A stretch of 64,000 nucleotides of DNA from Tenacibaculum tangerinum (GCF_029853675.1 NZ_CP122539.1:2375001-2439000); one strand, 5' to 3'; counted from the first letter of the stretch, positions 8,269 to 17,669 are shown. The notes: generated by a model not told the origin, from the letters alone. Program-made: numbers and translations.

Positions 8269-9071
8269 GTTCGGGATAAAAAAGTTTTTTAATTACACGA
8301 AAAAAAGCGAAAAATTTAGTAAATTAAATTACTGATTTTTAATTGTATAACTAAATTTTTCACTATGATTTCTGATTTTAAAATTACTGAATTTTTCTGT
8401 TTAATTGATGATTTTTGTACCGAAATTAATCAAGTTATTGATAAAAATGCTTTAGAAACCTGTTCAAAGATAGTTAGACGAAGAAAGCCTAAACTCACCC
8501 AAAGTGAAATAATCACAATTATGGTGCCTTTCCATTTTAGTGGTTTTAGGTGTTTTAAACACTTTTATATCGAATATGTTAGCAAACACTTGTCAAAAGA
8601 ATTTCCAAATTTAGTTTCCTATAACCGATTTGTTGAATTGAAAAAGCGTTGTTCAGTGCCTATGATACTGTTTCTTCAAATGCACTGTTTAGGTCAATGT
8701 ACAGGGATCTCCTTTTTAGATTCTACCACTATTAAAGTATGTCATTATAAAAGAGAAAAGCAGAACAAAGTTTTTAAAAACACCGCAAAAAAAGGGAAGG
8801 GAACCATGGGGTGGTTCTTTGGCTTTAAACTTCATCTGATTATTAATGATAAAGGGAAATAGATTTTAACCTTACAAAAGGTAATGTAGATGGTAGAAGC
8901 ATTGAGATAATAAAAACCAAAATAAAGAATGTCATTGGAAAATTCTTTGGTGATAAAGTGGACACATCCAAAGCCTTAGCTGAACTAATTTTTCAAGGTG
9001 AAATTCAACTCATCACCAAGGTAAGAAAGAACATGAAAAAACAAAGCCTCTCAGACATAACATTGTATTGA
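8260..9071 (+). mobile_element. IS982-family insertion sequence remnant
   Basis: Left end at the 19-base TTAACGTGAGTTCGGGATA (8260-8278), followed by A/T-rich leader and a transposase gene. The right part is missing: coding similarity ends near 9060 and no matching inverted end is seen before the ferredoxin gene at 9152. The same 19 bases recur at 34842-34860 in opposite orientation. Confidence 0.75.
8365..9071 (+). pseudogene. IS982-family transposase, frameshifted and 3' truncated
   Basis: The first 165 codons (8365-8862) match the IS982 transposase pattern: N-terminal helical domain with an RRRKPKLTQSEIITI-like segment (about 38-52), then the first catalytic Asp in FLDSTT (D119). Reading stops at TAG 8860-8862. 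If one base is added near the GGG at 8854-8856 the frame continues as EIDFNLTKGNVDGR and on through a GDK segment (probable second catalytic Asp) and a TKVRKNMKKQ-like segment. It then ends at TGA 9069-9071, about 55-60 codons short of a full family member. It therefore cannot make an active transposase. Confidence 0.88.
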
Positions 9072-9151
9072 TTTTTAGTAAATTCAATTTGGTGTTGTAT
9101 CTAAAATCACGTTTCTTGAGTAAACATAAATGAAGATAGCTTTATGGAACA

Positions 9152-9382
9152 CTAACGTAGTTTTACTTCAATAATTTTAACAGGACAAGCCTTTTTGGCT
9201 TCATGAGAAGCTTCAAAAATGCTATCGTCGTGTGATTTTATAGTAAAGAACCCTTTTTTTTCTGTAGCATGTAGTAAAACTGATTTCCCGTCTTTTTTCG
9301 ACATTTGAAATTGTGCTGGAGCCAGCTCTACACAATAATTACAGCCAATACATTTGTTTCTTTGTAGCGTAATTACCACCAT
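9152..9382 (-). CDS. single-cluster [4Fe-4S] ferredoxin
   Basis: 76 residues. Cysteines at 11, 14, 17 (CIGCNYC) and 66 (ACP) form one [4Fe-4S] site, with no second cluster motif. Small electron carrier, cytoplasmic. Its ATG overlaps the end of the U32 peptidase locus at base 9382, so it is the last gene of trhO-U32-ferredoxin. Linkage to a U32 peptidase, several of which act in tRNA or ubiquinone hydroxylation with Fe-S clusters, suggests it may donate electrons to that enzyme; this is inference. Confidence 0.88.
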   Translation of the reverse strand: MVVITLQRNKCIGCNYCVELAPAQFQMSKKDGKSVLLHATEKKGFFTIKSHDDSIFEASHEAKKACPVKIIEVKLR

Positions 9383-10630
9383 TAGTTCTTCGCAAATTCG
9401 GTTTTTACAATTTTGTATAGTTTATCGGACGGACGAATTCTAAAGTCTAACTTCATGGTAACTTCATCGCCTTTGGTAGCCGTTTGTGACTCTTTGTCGT
9501 TTACAAACATACTTTTTAATTCCATTTCTTGCGCACCTGTGGTGGGTCCTGTAATTAAAATAGTATCACCCACAGCTAAATCGTAGGCTTCAATTTTAAA
9601 TTCACCAATCTCAGCTTTCGGAAAATAGTGCATTCCTTTTCCTAAATATACTTTCTTTTGAGTAGCGTGCAGAACCCGGTTCTTTGCTCCATTCTCCTAA
9701 TTTCTGACCCAAGTAATAGCCATTCCAGAAACCACGATTGTATACTTTTTCCAACTCTTGCATCCAGCTAATTACTTTTTCTTTATCGTATGTTCCGTTG
9801 TATAAACTATCAATAGCATCACGATAACATTTGATAACTTTAGCCACATATTCAGGAGCACGCCCACGTCCTTCAATCTTCAACACTTTAATACCTGCAT
9901 CGGCAACTTGATCTAAGAAATCGATGGTACATAAATCTTTTGGAGACATGATGTATTCATTGTCTAACTCCATTTCAAAACCAGATTCTTGGTCAATTAC
10001 CGTATATTTTTTACGACAATTTTGTTTGCAAGCGCCTCTATTTGCTGAGGAGTTGTGCGAGTGTAAACTCATGTAACATTTTCCAGAAACTGCCATACAC
10101 AAAGCGCCGTGACCAAAAATTTCAACTTCTAACAAACGACCAGAAGGACCTTTGATTTCTTCTTTCTCAATTTGCTCAGTTATTTTTTTTACCTGGCGTA
10201 AACTTAGTTCTCTACTCAATACCACCGTATCGGCAAATAGTGCGTAGAACTTAACCGTTTCGATGTTGGTAATGTTAATTTGGGTAGAAATATGTACTTC
10301 CATACCCTCTGCTCTTGCCATAGAAATTACCGCTTGATCCATAGCAATTACAGCAGTAATATTTGCTTCTTTAGCTCTTTTGATTAGGGTTTTTACAATC
10401 GATAAATCATGGTCGTACACAATGGTATTTAAGGTTAAATACGTACGAACATTTTTTTCAGCACACCTGCGAGAGATTTCCTCTAAATCATCTAACGTAA
10501 AATTGATAGATGCTCGAGCGCGCATATTTAATTGCTCTACCCCAAAATATACTGAATCACATCCGTTGTCTAGAGCTGCTTGTAACGATTCAAAATTACC
10601 AGCAGGAGCCATTAGTTCTATTCGTTGCAT
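9382..10630 (-). pseudogene. U32 family peptidase/hydroxylase, split by a frameshift
   Basis: Two open frames together make one gene. The first (10630 to 9611, 339 codons) carries the U32 core, including EIFGHGALCMAVSGKCYMS (about 170-188) and the Cys pair in GACKQNCRKKY. The second (9633 to 9382) is the C-terminal beta-barrel domain (KAEIGEFKIEAYDLAVGD, ITGPTTGA). The frame changes between EPGS and HATQKKVYLGKG near 9670, where one base too many (or two too few) is present. Repaired length is about 415 residues, normal for Bacteroidota relatives. U32 proteins of this type are involved in tRNA hydroxylation (TrhP/YegQ-like) or are annotated as collagenases. The upstream neighbour trhO supports a tRNA role. 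Confidence 0.82.
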
Positions 10631-11664
10631 GGTGATTTTTTATATTTTAAAACTTCAGATCTTCCTTTTTTAAATATTTTATTGCTTGCATGCTTTCCTT
10701 TGCGCAATTCTTTTTGTTTTTCGTAAGGTAATTGAATGATATCTTGGCATTCGGCAGAGCAAGTATTTTCCATTTTTTCAGCACAGTCATCACACTGAAT
10801 GAATAATAAATGACATCCTTCGTTGGCACAATTGGTATGCGTATCGCAAGGTTTTCCACATTGATGACAATTGGCAATCACATCATCAGAAATCTTTTCA
10901 GCTCTTCGATGGTCGAACACAAAATTTTTTCCTAAAAATTTATTTTCTAAGCCTTCTGATTGTACTTGGCGAGTATATTCGATAATTCCTCCTTCAAGTT
11001 GAAAAACATTTTTAAAACCTTTGTGTTTATAATAGGCAGAAGCTTTTTCGCATCGAATTCCACCTGTACAATACATTAATAAGTTTTTATCTTCTTTATG
11101 GTCTTTTAAATCTTCTTCAATAAGATCTAACGAATCTCTAAACGTATCAACATCTGGAGTAATTGCCCCATCGAAATGCCCAATTTCACTTTCGTAATGG
11201 TTGCGCATATCAACACAAATGGTATCAGGATTTGCGAGCATTTCATTAAACTCTTTTGCGCTTAAGTGCACTCCTTTGTTGGTCACATCAAAAGTATCGT
11301 CATTTAATCCGTCCGCAACAATTTTGTTACGAACCTTTACTTTTAATTTTAAAAAAGATTTATTATCGTGTTCAATAGCTACGTTTAGGCGAATTCCCTT
11401 TAAAAAAGAAATGCTATCTAGTTGTTTTTTTAATGCTAAAAAATTTTCTGAAGGAACAGATATTTGAGCGTTAATTCCTTCGTATGAAACGTAGGTTCTT
11501 CCTAAAACATCGAGTTCGTTCCATTCAAGAAATAGTTTATTTCTAAATAAAGTTGGATTTTCTATTTTATGGTATTGATAGAATGAAATGGTAATACGGT
11601 CTTTACCCGCATCATCTATTAATTTAGCGCGCTCTTCTGCGCTTAACTTGTTGTACAGTTGCAT
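10618..11664 (-). CDS. trhO: tRNA uridine(34) hydroxylase, rhodanese-domain
   Basis: Oxygen-dependent hydroxylation of U34 in certain tRNAs (YceA/TrhO family). An N-terminal acylphosphatase-like domain (about 1-120, with YVSYEGINAQIS) is followed by a rhodanese domain with CVDMRNHYESEIGHF and the catalytic loop CTGGIRCEKA. The C-terminal Cys-rich segment has CxxC-type pairs (CHQCGKPC, CDDC). I place the start at ATG 11664 (MQLYNKL); a longer frame from 11739 adds 25 poorly conserved residues. The 3' end overlaps the U32 gene start by 13 bases. Both members of the locus relate to U34 hydroxylation routes known in other bacteria. Confidence 0.92.
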   Translation of the reverse strand: MQLYNKLSAEERAKLIDDAGKDRITISFYQYHKIENPTLFRNKLFLEWNELDVLGRTYVSYEGINAQISVPSENFLALKKQLDSISFLKGIRLNVAIEHDNKSFLKLKVKVRNKIVADGLNDDTFDVTNKGVHLSAKEFNEMLANPDTICVDMRNHYESEIGHFDGAITPDVDTFRDSLDLIEEDLKDHKEDKNLLMYCTGGIRCEKASAYYKHKGFKNVFQLEGGIIEYTRQVQSEGLENKFLGKNFVFDHRRAEKISDDVIANCHQCGKPCDTHTNCANEGCHLLFIQCDDCAEKMENTCSAECQDIIQLPYEKQKELRKGKHASNKIFKKGRSEVLKYKKSPCNE

Positions 11665-11973
11665 GCTATACTTTTTTAAGTTAAACAAAAATTTTTGCAA
11701 AGGTATATAAATTAATCTTAAGAGTTTCTCGACGCTCAACCTCTGGGTAGAGTAAAAACTTTAAGAACAATTCAAAAAAAACAATTGATGTAACGAGAGT
11801 GTTTTAATAAAAAAACAAAGCCTAACTTTTATCATGTTATAGTAAGAAATCAAAAGGTAATTTTGCAGCTATTACCAATAACCGTTTCATTGCGATGATG
11901 ATTATTTGGTAGAAATTTAAAAAAGCACTAAATTTTTGTGCAACGATTAAAATTTATAAAAGAACACATACGT

Positions 11974-13236
11974 ATGGGTGAACAAAAGTTAAAAAATAGA
12001 TGGTTAATTGCCTTATCAGCAGTTGGAATTCATATTTCAATAGGTTCTGTTTATGCATATTCTGTAATAACAAACCCAGTAAAAGAAATTTTCGATGTAG
12101 ATGGAAGTGTGATTAAGTGGGCTTTTAAGATTGCTATTTTATTATTAGGATTTTCTGCTGCTTTTTTAGGAAAATGGGTGGAAAAAGTTGGACCAAAAAT
12201 TAGTGGAACTACAGCAGGTATTTTTTATGGAATTGGTATTTTAGGTTCTGGGTTGGCAGTACAACTAGAGTCACTGTGGCTATTTTATTTATTTTATGGT
12301 GTAATTGGAGGAATTGGGTTAGGTTTAGGTTACATTACCCCAGTAAGCACGTTGGTAAAATGGTTTCCTGATCGTAGAGGACTGGCTACAGGAATGGCAA
12401 TAATGGGCTTTGGGTTTTCTGCCCTTATTTTTGGTCCTGTAATGGCAAAACTTTTTGAAACGGTAGGTGTCGCCAACACTTTTTATGTGTTAGGAATTGT
12501 TTACATGGTACTCATAGTATCTTCTTCAAGCTATATGGAAAAACCGCCAGAAGGATACGTGCCAGAAGGATATGACTCAGCAAACGGTAAAACAATTAAA
12601 GAAGATATTTCTAATGTAACGGCGAACGAATCGTTATCATCACCACGTTTTTACTATATATGGTTTATGATGTTTGTTAACATTGCTTGTGGTATCGCAG
12701 TAATTTCAGCAGCCAGCCCAATGATGCAAGAAAAGTTAAACTACACGGCAATGCAGGCAGCTGCCATTGTTGGATTGATAGGTGTTTTTAACGGATTTGG
12801 TAGAATTATTTGGTCTTCATTATCCGATTATTTAGGAAGAGCGAACACGTATATTTTCTTCTTTAGTTTTCAAATTTTGGCATTTTATTTTTTACCAAAA
12901 ACCGGAATCGAAAGCGTTTTTCTTATCCTCCTGTTTAGTGTCATAACCATGTATGGCGGTGGCTTTGCCATTTTACCAGCTTTTTTAAGCGATTTGTTTG
13001 GAACGAAACAGCTAGGGGCAATTCATGGAATGGTACTTACAGCCTGGGCTATTGCAGGAGTGGTAGGACCAACCATTTATGATGTAGTAAAAAAAGAAAC
13101 GAACTCTCTAGACACCACACTGCTCATTTTTACAGGATTATTTGTACTGGCTTTTATAGTTGCTATTTTAATGAAAATATCGATTTTAAAAACGCAAAAA
13201 ACAAAGAAGGAAAATTTGAATACGGCAGCAAATTAA
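11974..13236 (+). CDS. MFS transporter of the oxalate/formate antiporter (OFA) family
   Basis: About 420 residues, 12 predicted helices. The N terminus NRWLIALSAVGIHISIGSVY is the OFA pattern, and GGIGLGLGYITPVSTLVKWF (helix 4-5 region) is the family signature. Inner-membrane carboxylate or related anion exchanger; the substrate cannot be assigned. I chose ATG 11974 (MGEQKLKN) rather than the GTG at 11938 because the extra 12 residues are not family-like. It stands alone between the trhO operon and asd. Confidence 0.82.
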   Translation: MGEQKLKNRWLIALSAVGIHISIGSVYAYSVITNPVKEIFDVDGSVIKWAFKIAILLLGFSAAFLGKWVEKVGPKISGTTAGIFYGIGILGSGLAVQLESLWLFYLFYGVIGGIGLGLGYITPVSTLVKWFPDRRGLATGMAIMGFGFSALIFGPVMAKLFETVGVANTFYVLGIVYMVLIVSSSSYMEKPPEGYVPEGYDSANGKTIKEDISNVTANESLSSPRFYYIWFMMFVNIACGIAVISAASPMMQEKLNYTAMQAAAIVGLIGVFNGFGRIIWSSLSDYLGRANTYIFFFSFQILAFYFLPKTGIESVFLILLFSVITMYGGGFAILPAFLSDLFGTKQLGAIHGMVLTAWAIAGVVGPTIYDVVKKETNSLDTTLLIFTGLFVLAFIVAILMKISILKTQKTKKENLNTAAN

Positions 13237-13351
13237 TCAACAAGATTGTTAAAAATTAAACATTCTAAAAAATTTGGTAAATATTAAAAAAAATAATGCT
13301 TAACATTATTTTTGTTAGCATATTTGTATTTAATAATAGTACACTCAAGAA

Positions 13352-14359
13352 ATGAAAGTAGCAGTTGTAGGCGCTACCGGTATGGTAGGCAATGTGATGC
13401 TAAAAGTTTTAGCAGAACGTAATTTTCCAGTAACAGAATTAATTCCTGTTGCATCAGAGCGTTCCGTAGGAAATCAAATAGAATTTCAAGGAAAGAATTA
13501 TTCGGTGGTTGGCTTAGAAACTGCGGTGGCGATGCAACCAGATATTGCCTTGTTTTCGGCTGGTGGAGACACCTCTTTAGAATGGGCACCGAAGTTTGCG
13601 GCGGTTGGAACCACAGTAATCGATAATTCATCGGCTTGGAGAATGGATCCAACAAAGAAGTTAGTAGTTCCAGAAATTAATGGAGATGTGTTAACGAGTG
13701 AAGATAAAATTATAGCAAACCCAAATTGTTCTACCATTCAAATGGTAATGGCATTGGCTCCGTTACACAAAGAATATACAATGAAGCGTGTGGTCGTTTC
13801 AACCTACCAATCGGTTTCAGGAACCGGTGTTAAAGCGGTTCGTCAATTAGACAATGAAGAGGCAGGAATCGAGGGAGAAATGGCATATCCGCATAAAATA
13901 GGAAGAAATGCCTTACCGCATTGTGATGTGTTTTTAGAAAACGGATACACTAAAGAAGAAATGAAATTGGTAAAAGAGCCTAAAAAGATTTTAGGAGACG
14001 ATTCTTTTAGTGTCACAGCCACGGCGGTTAGAATTCCAACAGCCGGAGGGCACTCTGAAGCTGTGAACGTTCAGTTTGAAAACGATTTTGAATTGGAAAA
14101 AGTGCGTGAATTGTTAGATAATACTGAAGGAGTTATTGTACAAGACGATGTGCGAAATAATGTATACCCGATGCCTATTTTAGCCAACAATAAAGATGAG
14201 GTTTTTGTAGGTAGAATTAGAAGAGACGAATCGCAACCTAATACGTTAAATATGTGGATTGTTTCTGATAACCTACGTAAAGGAGCAGCGACCAATACCA
14301 TTCAGATAGCAGAATACCTCATCGCTAATAACTTAGTTACATCATCAGTTACTGCCTAA
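13352..14359 (+). CDS. asd: aspartate-semialdehyde dehydrogenase
   Basis: NADPH-dependent reduction of aspartyl phosphate to aspartate semialdehyde, the branch point to Lys/diaminopimelate, Met and Thr. 335 residues. Rossmann loop GATGMVG at 7-13, catalytic Cys126 in NPNCST, and catalytic His in GGHSEAV (about 232). Full length and intact. It ends at an intrinsic terminator at 14380-14416. Confidence 0.96.
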   Translation: MKVAVVGATGMVGNVMLKVLAERNFPVTELIPVASERSVGNQIEFQGKNYSVVGLETAVAMQPDIALFSAGGDTSLEWAPKFAAVGTTVIDNSSAWRMDPTKKLVVPEINGDVLTSEDKIIANPNCSTIQMVMALAPLHKEYTMKRVVVSTYQSVSGTGVKAVRQLDNEEAGIEGEMAYPHKIGRNALPHCDVFLENGYTKEEMKLVKEPKKILGDDSFSVTATAVRIPTAGGHSEAVNVQFENDFELEKVRELLDNTEGVIVQDDVRNNVYPMPILANNKDEVFVGRIRRDESQPNTLNMWIVSDNLRKGAATNTIQIAEYLIANNLVTSSVTA

Positions 14360-14379
14360 ACATGTAAACAATACTTTTA

Positions 14380-14416
14380 AAAATCCTGTGCTTGTAAGTG
14401 CAGGATTTTTATTTTT
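14380..14416 (+). terminator. intrinsic terminator of asd
   Basis: AAAATCCTG and CAGGATTTT arms (about 14380-14388 and 14401-14409) with an inner CTT/AAG pairing, followed by a T-rich tail that ends just upstream of the HD gene's ATG. Confidence 0.75.
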
Positions 14417-14421
14417 GGGGT

Positions 14422-15081
14422 ATGAATAAAAAACAGATACTACAAAATACGATTGAGTTTGTAAAAGAAACCTTGAAAGGCGCAGAAGGAGGGCATGATT
14501 TTTTTCATGTTGAAAGAGTATATAAAAATGCGTTGTTAATAGCAAAAAATGAAAATGTTGATGCTTTTGTGGTCTCTTTAGGAGCATTGTTACATGATAT
14601 AGCCGATAGTAAATTTTATGATGGTGATGAAACGGTTGGACCCCAAAAAGCAAGAGCTTTTTTAATGAACCAACAGGTTGATGAAGATATTATTGTTCAT
14701 ATAGAAAACATTATTGCAAATATTTCTTTTAAAGGAGGAAACTTTAAACAAAATTTTACTTCTGCTGAATTGGAAGTTATTCAAGATGCAGACCGATTGG
14801 ATGCCATTGGAGCTATTGGTATCGCTCGTTGTTTTAATTATGGGGGCTATAAAAATCGTGAGCTATACAATCCAGCGATTCCTCCGAATTTAAAGATGAC
14901 GAAAGAGGAGTATAAAAATTCGAAAGCACCAACAATTAATCATTTTTACGAGAAACTGTTGTTGTTAAAAGATAAGATGAATACTCAAACAGGAAAATCT
15001 ATAGCTGAACAGAGACACACTTATATGGAAGGTTTTTTAAAACAGTTTTATAATGAGTGGAATGCAAAAAAGAATGATTAA
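14422..15081 (+). CDS. HD-domain metal-dependent phosphohydrolase
   Basis: 219 residues from ATG 14422; a GTG at 14398 lies inside the preceding terminator and is unlikely. The HD motif is split as usual: GGHDFFHVERV (about 25-35), LLHDIAD (about 62-68) and QDADRLDAIG (about 124-133). This matches the YedJ-like HD family. Presumably acts on a nucleotide or phosphorylated metabolite; substrate unknown. Confidence 0.85.
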   Translation: MNKKQILQNTIEFVKETLKGAEGGHDFFHVERVYKNALLIAKNENVDAFVVSLGALLHDIADSKFYDGDETVGPQKARAFLMNQQVDEDIIVHIENIIANISFKGGNFKQNFTSAELEVIQDADRLDAIGAIGIARCFNYGGYKNRELYNPAIPPNLKMTKEEYKNSKAPTINHFYEKLLLLKDKMNTQTGKSIAEQRHTYMEGFLKQFYNEWNAKKND

Positions 15082-15124
15082 AGTAACTATAGTGTATTTT
15101 TTTACAAAAAATTAACATCAAAAT

Positions 15125-15154
15125 TTTGTTATTATTTAATTTTATATATATTTG
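15125..15154 (+). promoter_or_regulatory. Bacteroidota-type promoter of a candidate small RNA
   Basis: TTTG (15125-15128), an 18-base spacer and TATATTTG (15147-15154) match the -33/-7 promoter pattern. No coding start follows before the terminator at 15205-15241. Confidence 0.6.
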
Positions 15155-15159
15155 TTATT

Positions 15160-15241
15160 AGGACAAAAATCCCCTTATTATTATATAATCCCCTTACTTA
15201 AAAGATAGCATCCAAAATTCTCATTTAGATGCTATTTTTTT
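15160..15241 (+). ncRNA. candidate small RNA (about 80 nt)
   Basis: Predicted from a promoter (15125-15154) and an intrinsic terminator (stem 15205-15212 with 15228-15235, then T-run to 15241), with no ORF between. The unpaired 5' part holds a 9-base direct repeat ATCCCCTTA at 15169-15177 and 15188-15196, a C-rich single-stranded target-like pattern. It lies between convergent genes (HD hydrolase and enoyl-CoA hydratase). Could alternatively be an unrelated read-through terminator plus a fortuitous promoter. Confidence 0.45.
15205..15241 (+). terminator. intrinsic terminator of the candidate small RNA
   Basis: ATAGCATC (15205-15212) pairs with GATGCTAT (15228-15235), followed by seven T. The inverted sequence could also help stop enoyl-CoA hydratase transcripts from the other side. 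Confidence 0.75.
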
Positions 15242-15268
15242 GCGAATTATATTTCTAAAACTGGACTG

Positions 15269-16051
15269 TTACTTTCCAGGAAAATCAGGTTTTCGTTTTT
15301 CTAGAAAAGCATTCGTTCCTTCTTTAAAATCTTCCGTACCAAAACAATTTCCGAACTCAGTAATTTCACTTTCAAAACCATTCACACCATCTTTAAAATT
15401 AGCATTTACGGCCTTAATAGCTGCGCTGATGGCTACAGAAGAATTACGCATAATTTTTGAAGCTATTTTTTCAGCTAAAGGCATTAATTCTTCTTGTGAG
15501 GTTACATGGTTTACCAATCCCGCTTCTTTAGCTTCGTCAGCAGAAATCATACCTGCTGTCATAATTAACTCCATGGCTTTTCCTTTACCCACTAATTGAG
15601 GTAAGCGTTGAGTACCACCATAGCCAGGAATAACTCCTAAAGAAACCTCAGGCAAGCCCATTTTAGCATTATCTGAAGCAACTCTAAAATGACAAGCCAT
15701 GGCTAATTCTAATCCGCCTCCTAAAGCAAAACCATTTACTGCTGCGATAACGGGGGTTGATAAGTTTTCAACAAAATCAAACAAGATTTCTTGTCCTTTT
15801 TTGGCCAACAACCCTCCTTCTTCAACAGAGAAATGTGCAAATTCAGAAATATCAGCACCAGCAACGAAGGCTTTTTCTCCGCTTCCTGTAATGATAATTA
15901 CCTTGATAGTTGTGTCTTCTTCCAAAGCTTTAAAAGCATTGTGAAGCTCTTCGATAGTTGCTTTGTTTAAAGCATTTAATTTTTTGGGTCGGTTAATGGT
16001 AATGGTTGCCAATCCGTTAGTTTGTTCAACTAAAATATTTTCAAAATTCAT
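15269..16051 (-). CDS. enoyl-CoA hydratase/isomerase family protein
   Basis: Crotonase fold, 260 residues, full length. Oxyanion-hole segments KAFVAGADISEF (about 60-71) and NGFALGGGLELAMAC (about 104-118), with the two catalytic Glu in GLELA and LPEVSLG (about 137). The motif GVIPGYGGTQRLP follows, as in short-chain enoyl-CoA hydratases (beta-oxidation or amino-acid catabolism). It starts 7 bases after the NtrY-like kinase ends, so they share an operon. Confidence 0.9.
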   Translation of the reverse strand: MNFENILVEQTNGLATITINRPKKLNALNKATIEELHNAFKALEEDTTIKVIIITGSGEKAFVAGADISEFAHFSVEEGGLLAKKGQEILFDFVENLSTPVIAAVNGFALGGGLELAMACHFRVASDNAKMGLPEVSLGVIPGYGGTQRLPQLVGKGKAMELIMTAGMISADEAKEAGLVNHVTSQEELMPLAEKIASKIMRNSSVAISAAIKAVNANFKDGVNGFESEITEFGNCFGTEDFKEGTNAFLEKRKPDFPGK

Positions 16052-16058
16052 ACGATGT

Positions 16059-17519
16059 TTATGTTTTGGGTAAAATTACAGTAAAAACAGTTCCAAATCC
16101 TTTTGTAGAAGTAAAAGAGATGGTTCCGTCATACGCTTCAATTATATTTTTTATCATAGAGAGTCCTAAGCCCATTCCGCTTGTTTTTGTAGTGAACTTA
16201 GGCTCGAAAATTAGTTCTTTATTTTCGTCACTAATCCCTTTCCCATTGTCGGAAACGATAATTTTTACATTGTTTCCTTCGGAAGCAACTCTAACTTCAA
16301 TTTTCGGATTTTTATCGGTGTCTTTAATTGCTTGAATCGAGTTTTTAACTAAGTTAGTAACAATTCGTATTAATTGCGTTTTGTCTAAGTAAGCATACAA
16401 TTCTTTTTCTTCTGGAAAATAACGAATGTAATCTTCGGTAAAAATATCTAACGAATGCTTTACCACATCGATAACATTTAATTTTTCACGGCGTTGAGTT
16501 GGCATTTTTGCAAAATCAGAAAAAGCAGAAGCAATAGAACTCATTACATCAATTTGCTGAATGAGTGTTTCGCTATATTCGGTCATTTTTTCTTTAATTT
16601 TTGGATCTTCTGGATTGAATCTCCTTTCAAAACTTTGTACCGATAAGCGCATTGGAGTTAGTGGGTTTTTAATTTCATGAGCCACCTGTTTTGCCATTTC
16701 TCTCCAAGCTTGCTCACGTTCGCTTTGTGCTAATTTTACAGCACTTTCTTCTAATTGATCAATCATATTATTATAAGCGGCTACTAATGAATTGATTTCT
16801 GAACTTGCTGAGTTTAGTGTAATTTTTTCGTTTCGTTTATTTAAGCGTGTTTCGTTTATTTTTTGCGAAATAGTTTTAATAGATCGAGTAATATAACTCG
16901 ATAAAAAATAAGCTAAGATGATAGCAACAATGAGCATTAGTAAATACACCAATAATAGGCGAGAAATAAACTCTCGTAGTTCGTGTTTTTGCTCTTCGTT
17001 GTCTTGAGCAATTTGTAATTCTAAAATTCCAATTCGTTTAAAACGAGGATCGTTTAAATAAGTATATGAAGATTGATAAATAACACCATTTTCTCTCCTG
17101 CTCTTTAAAATTTTATGATTGGAGTTTTTCGCTAAGTCTCTTATGGTTTCTTTGCTAAGGTTTTTATCTTCTTTTTTGTCGAAATTATAGGGAATGGAAG
17201 ATTTTAATAAGTTTCCATTCATGTCGAATATCGAAATGGTTAGTTTATGAACATACGCAATATCGTAAATTCTATCCTGAAAAATATTGGCTAGATTTTC
17301 TGTAGTTACAGGATACGTAGTTCTACGTTTTAATTCTATTTCAATGTCTTGTTTGGTAGAAAACTCTTTTCGTTCAAAACGAGCAATATTGTAGTCTTTA
17401 GTTTGTTCATCGTATTGATAAATAGTAACGATTAAAATTAAAATAGACGCCAATAAAACTAAGAGAATCATTGACAAGAAAATTCTAATTCGCAGTGATA
17501 TGTTGTTAAAAATGCGCAA
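16059..17519 (-). CDS. sensor histidine kinase, NtrY-like
   Basis: 486 residues. Helix 1 (about 11-32), a periplasmic sensor of about 150 residues, helix 2 (about 187-209), a HAMP linker, then the H-box VAHEIKNPLTPMRLS (phospho-acceptor His about 279) and the ATPase domain with N-box NLVKNSIQAI, DNGKGIS and GLGLSMIKN. The HEIKNPLTPM form is typical of NtrY kinases. No response regulator is adjacent. The start is a TTG (17517-17519): the upstream in-frame codons soon meet TGA, and no ATG precedes helix 1. Confidence 0.9.
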   Translation of the reverse strand: MRIFNNISLRIRIFLSMILLVLLASILILIVTIYQYDEQTKDYNIARFERKEFSTKQDIEIELKRRTTYPVTTENLANIFQDRIYDIAYVHKLTISIFDMNGNLLKSSIPYNFDKKEDKNLSKETIRDLAKNSNHKILKSRRENGVIYQSSYTYLNDPRFKRIGILELQIAQDNEEQKHELREFISRLLLVYLLMLIVAIILAYFLSSYITRSIKTISQKINETRLNKRNEKITLNSASSEINSLVAAYNNMIDQLEESAVKLAQSEREQAWREMAKQVAHEIKNPLTPMRLSVQSFERRFNPEDPKIKEKMTEYSETLIQQIDVMSSIASAFSDFAKMPTQRREKLNVIDVVKHSLDIFTEDYIRYFPEEKELYAYLDKTQLIRIVTNLVKNSIQAIKDTDKNPKIEVRVASEGNNVKIIVSDNGKGISDENKELIFEPKFTTKTSGMGLGLSMIKNIIEAYDGTISFTSTKGFGTVFTVILPKT

Positions 17520-17586
17520 TTTTATAATTCAATTTTTAAATTTATTGTTTCCCAATTTCCAACCAAATGTTTTTTTAACAGTAGTT

Positions 17587-17667
17587 TTATTGATGCTTTT
17601 TTTCTTGTTTAGAATCCACAAAAAACATTCCGAAAATCAATACTGTAATTATATATGCTATTTTCAT
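17587..17667 (-). CDS. putative 26-residue membrane peptide
   Basis: ATG at 17665-17667 starts 2 bases after the stop of the delta' gene and ends at TAA 17587-17589. The product is a hydrophobic helix (about 3-17) followed by a Lys/Glu/His tail (KQEKKHQ). The tight coupling and single-helix pattern favour a real small protein, but the length gives little statistical support and no family is recognised. Confidence 0.35.
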   Translation of the reverse strand: MKIAYIITVLIFGMFFVDSKQEKKHQ

Positions 17668-17669
17668 AG

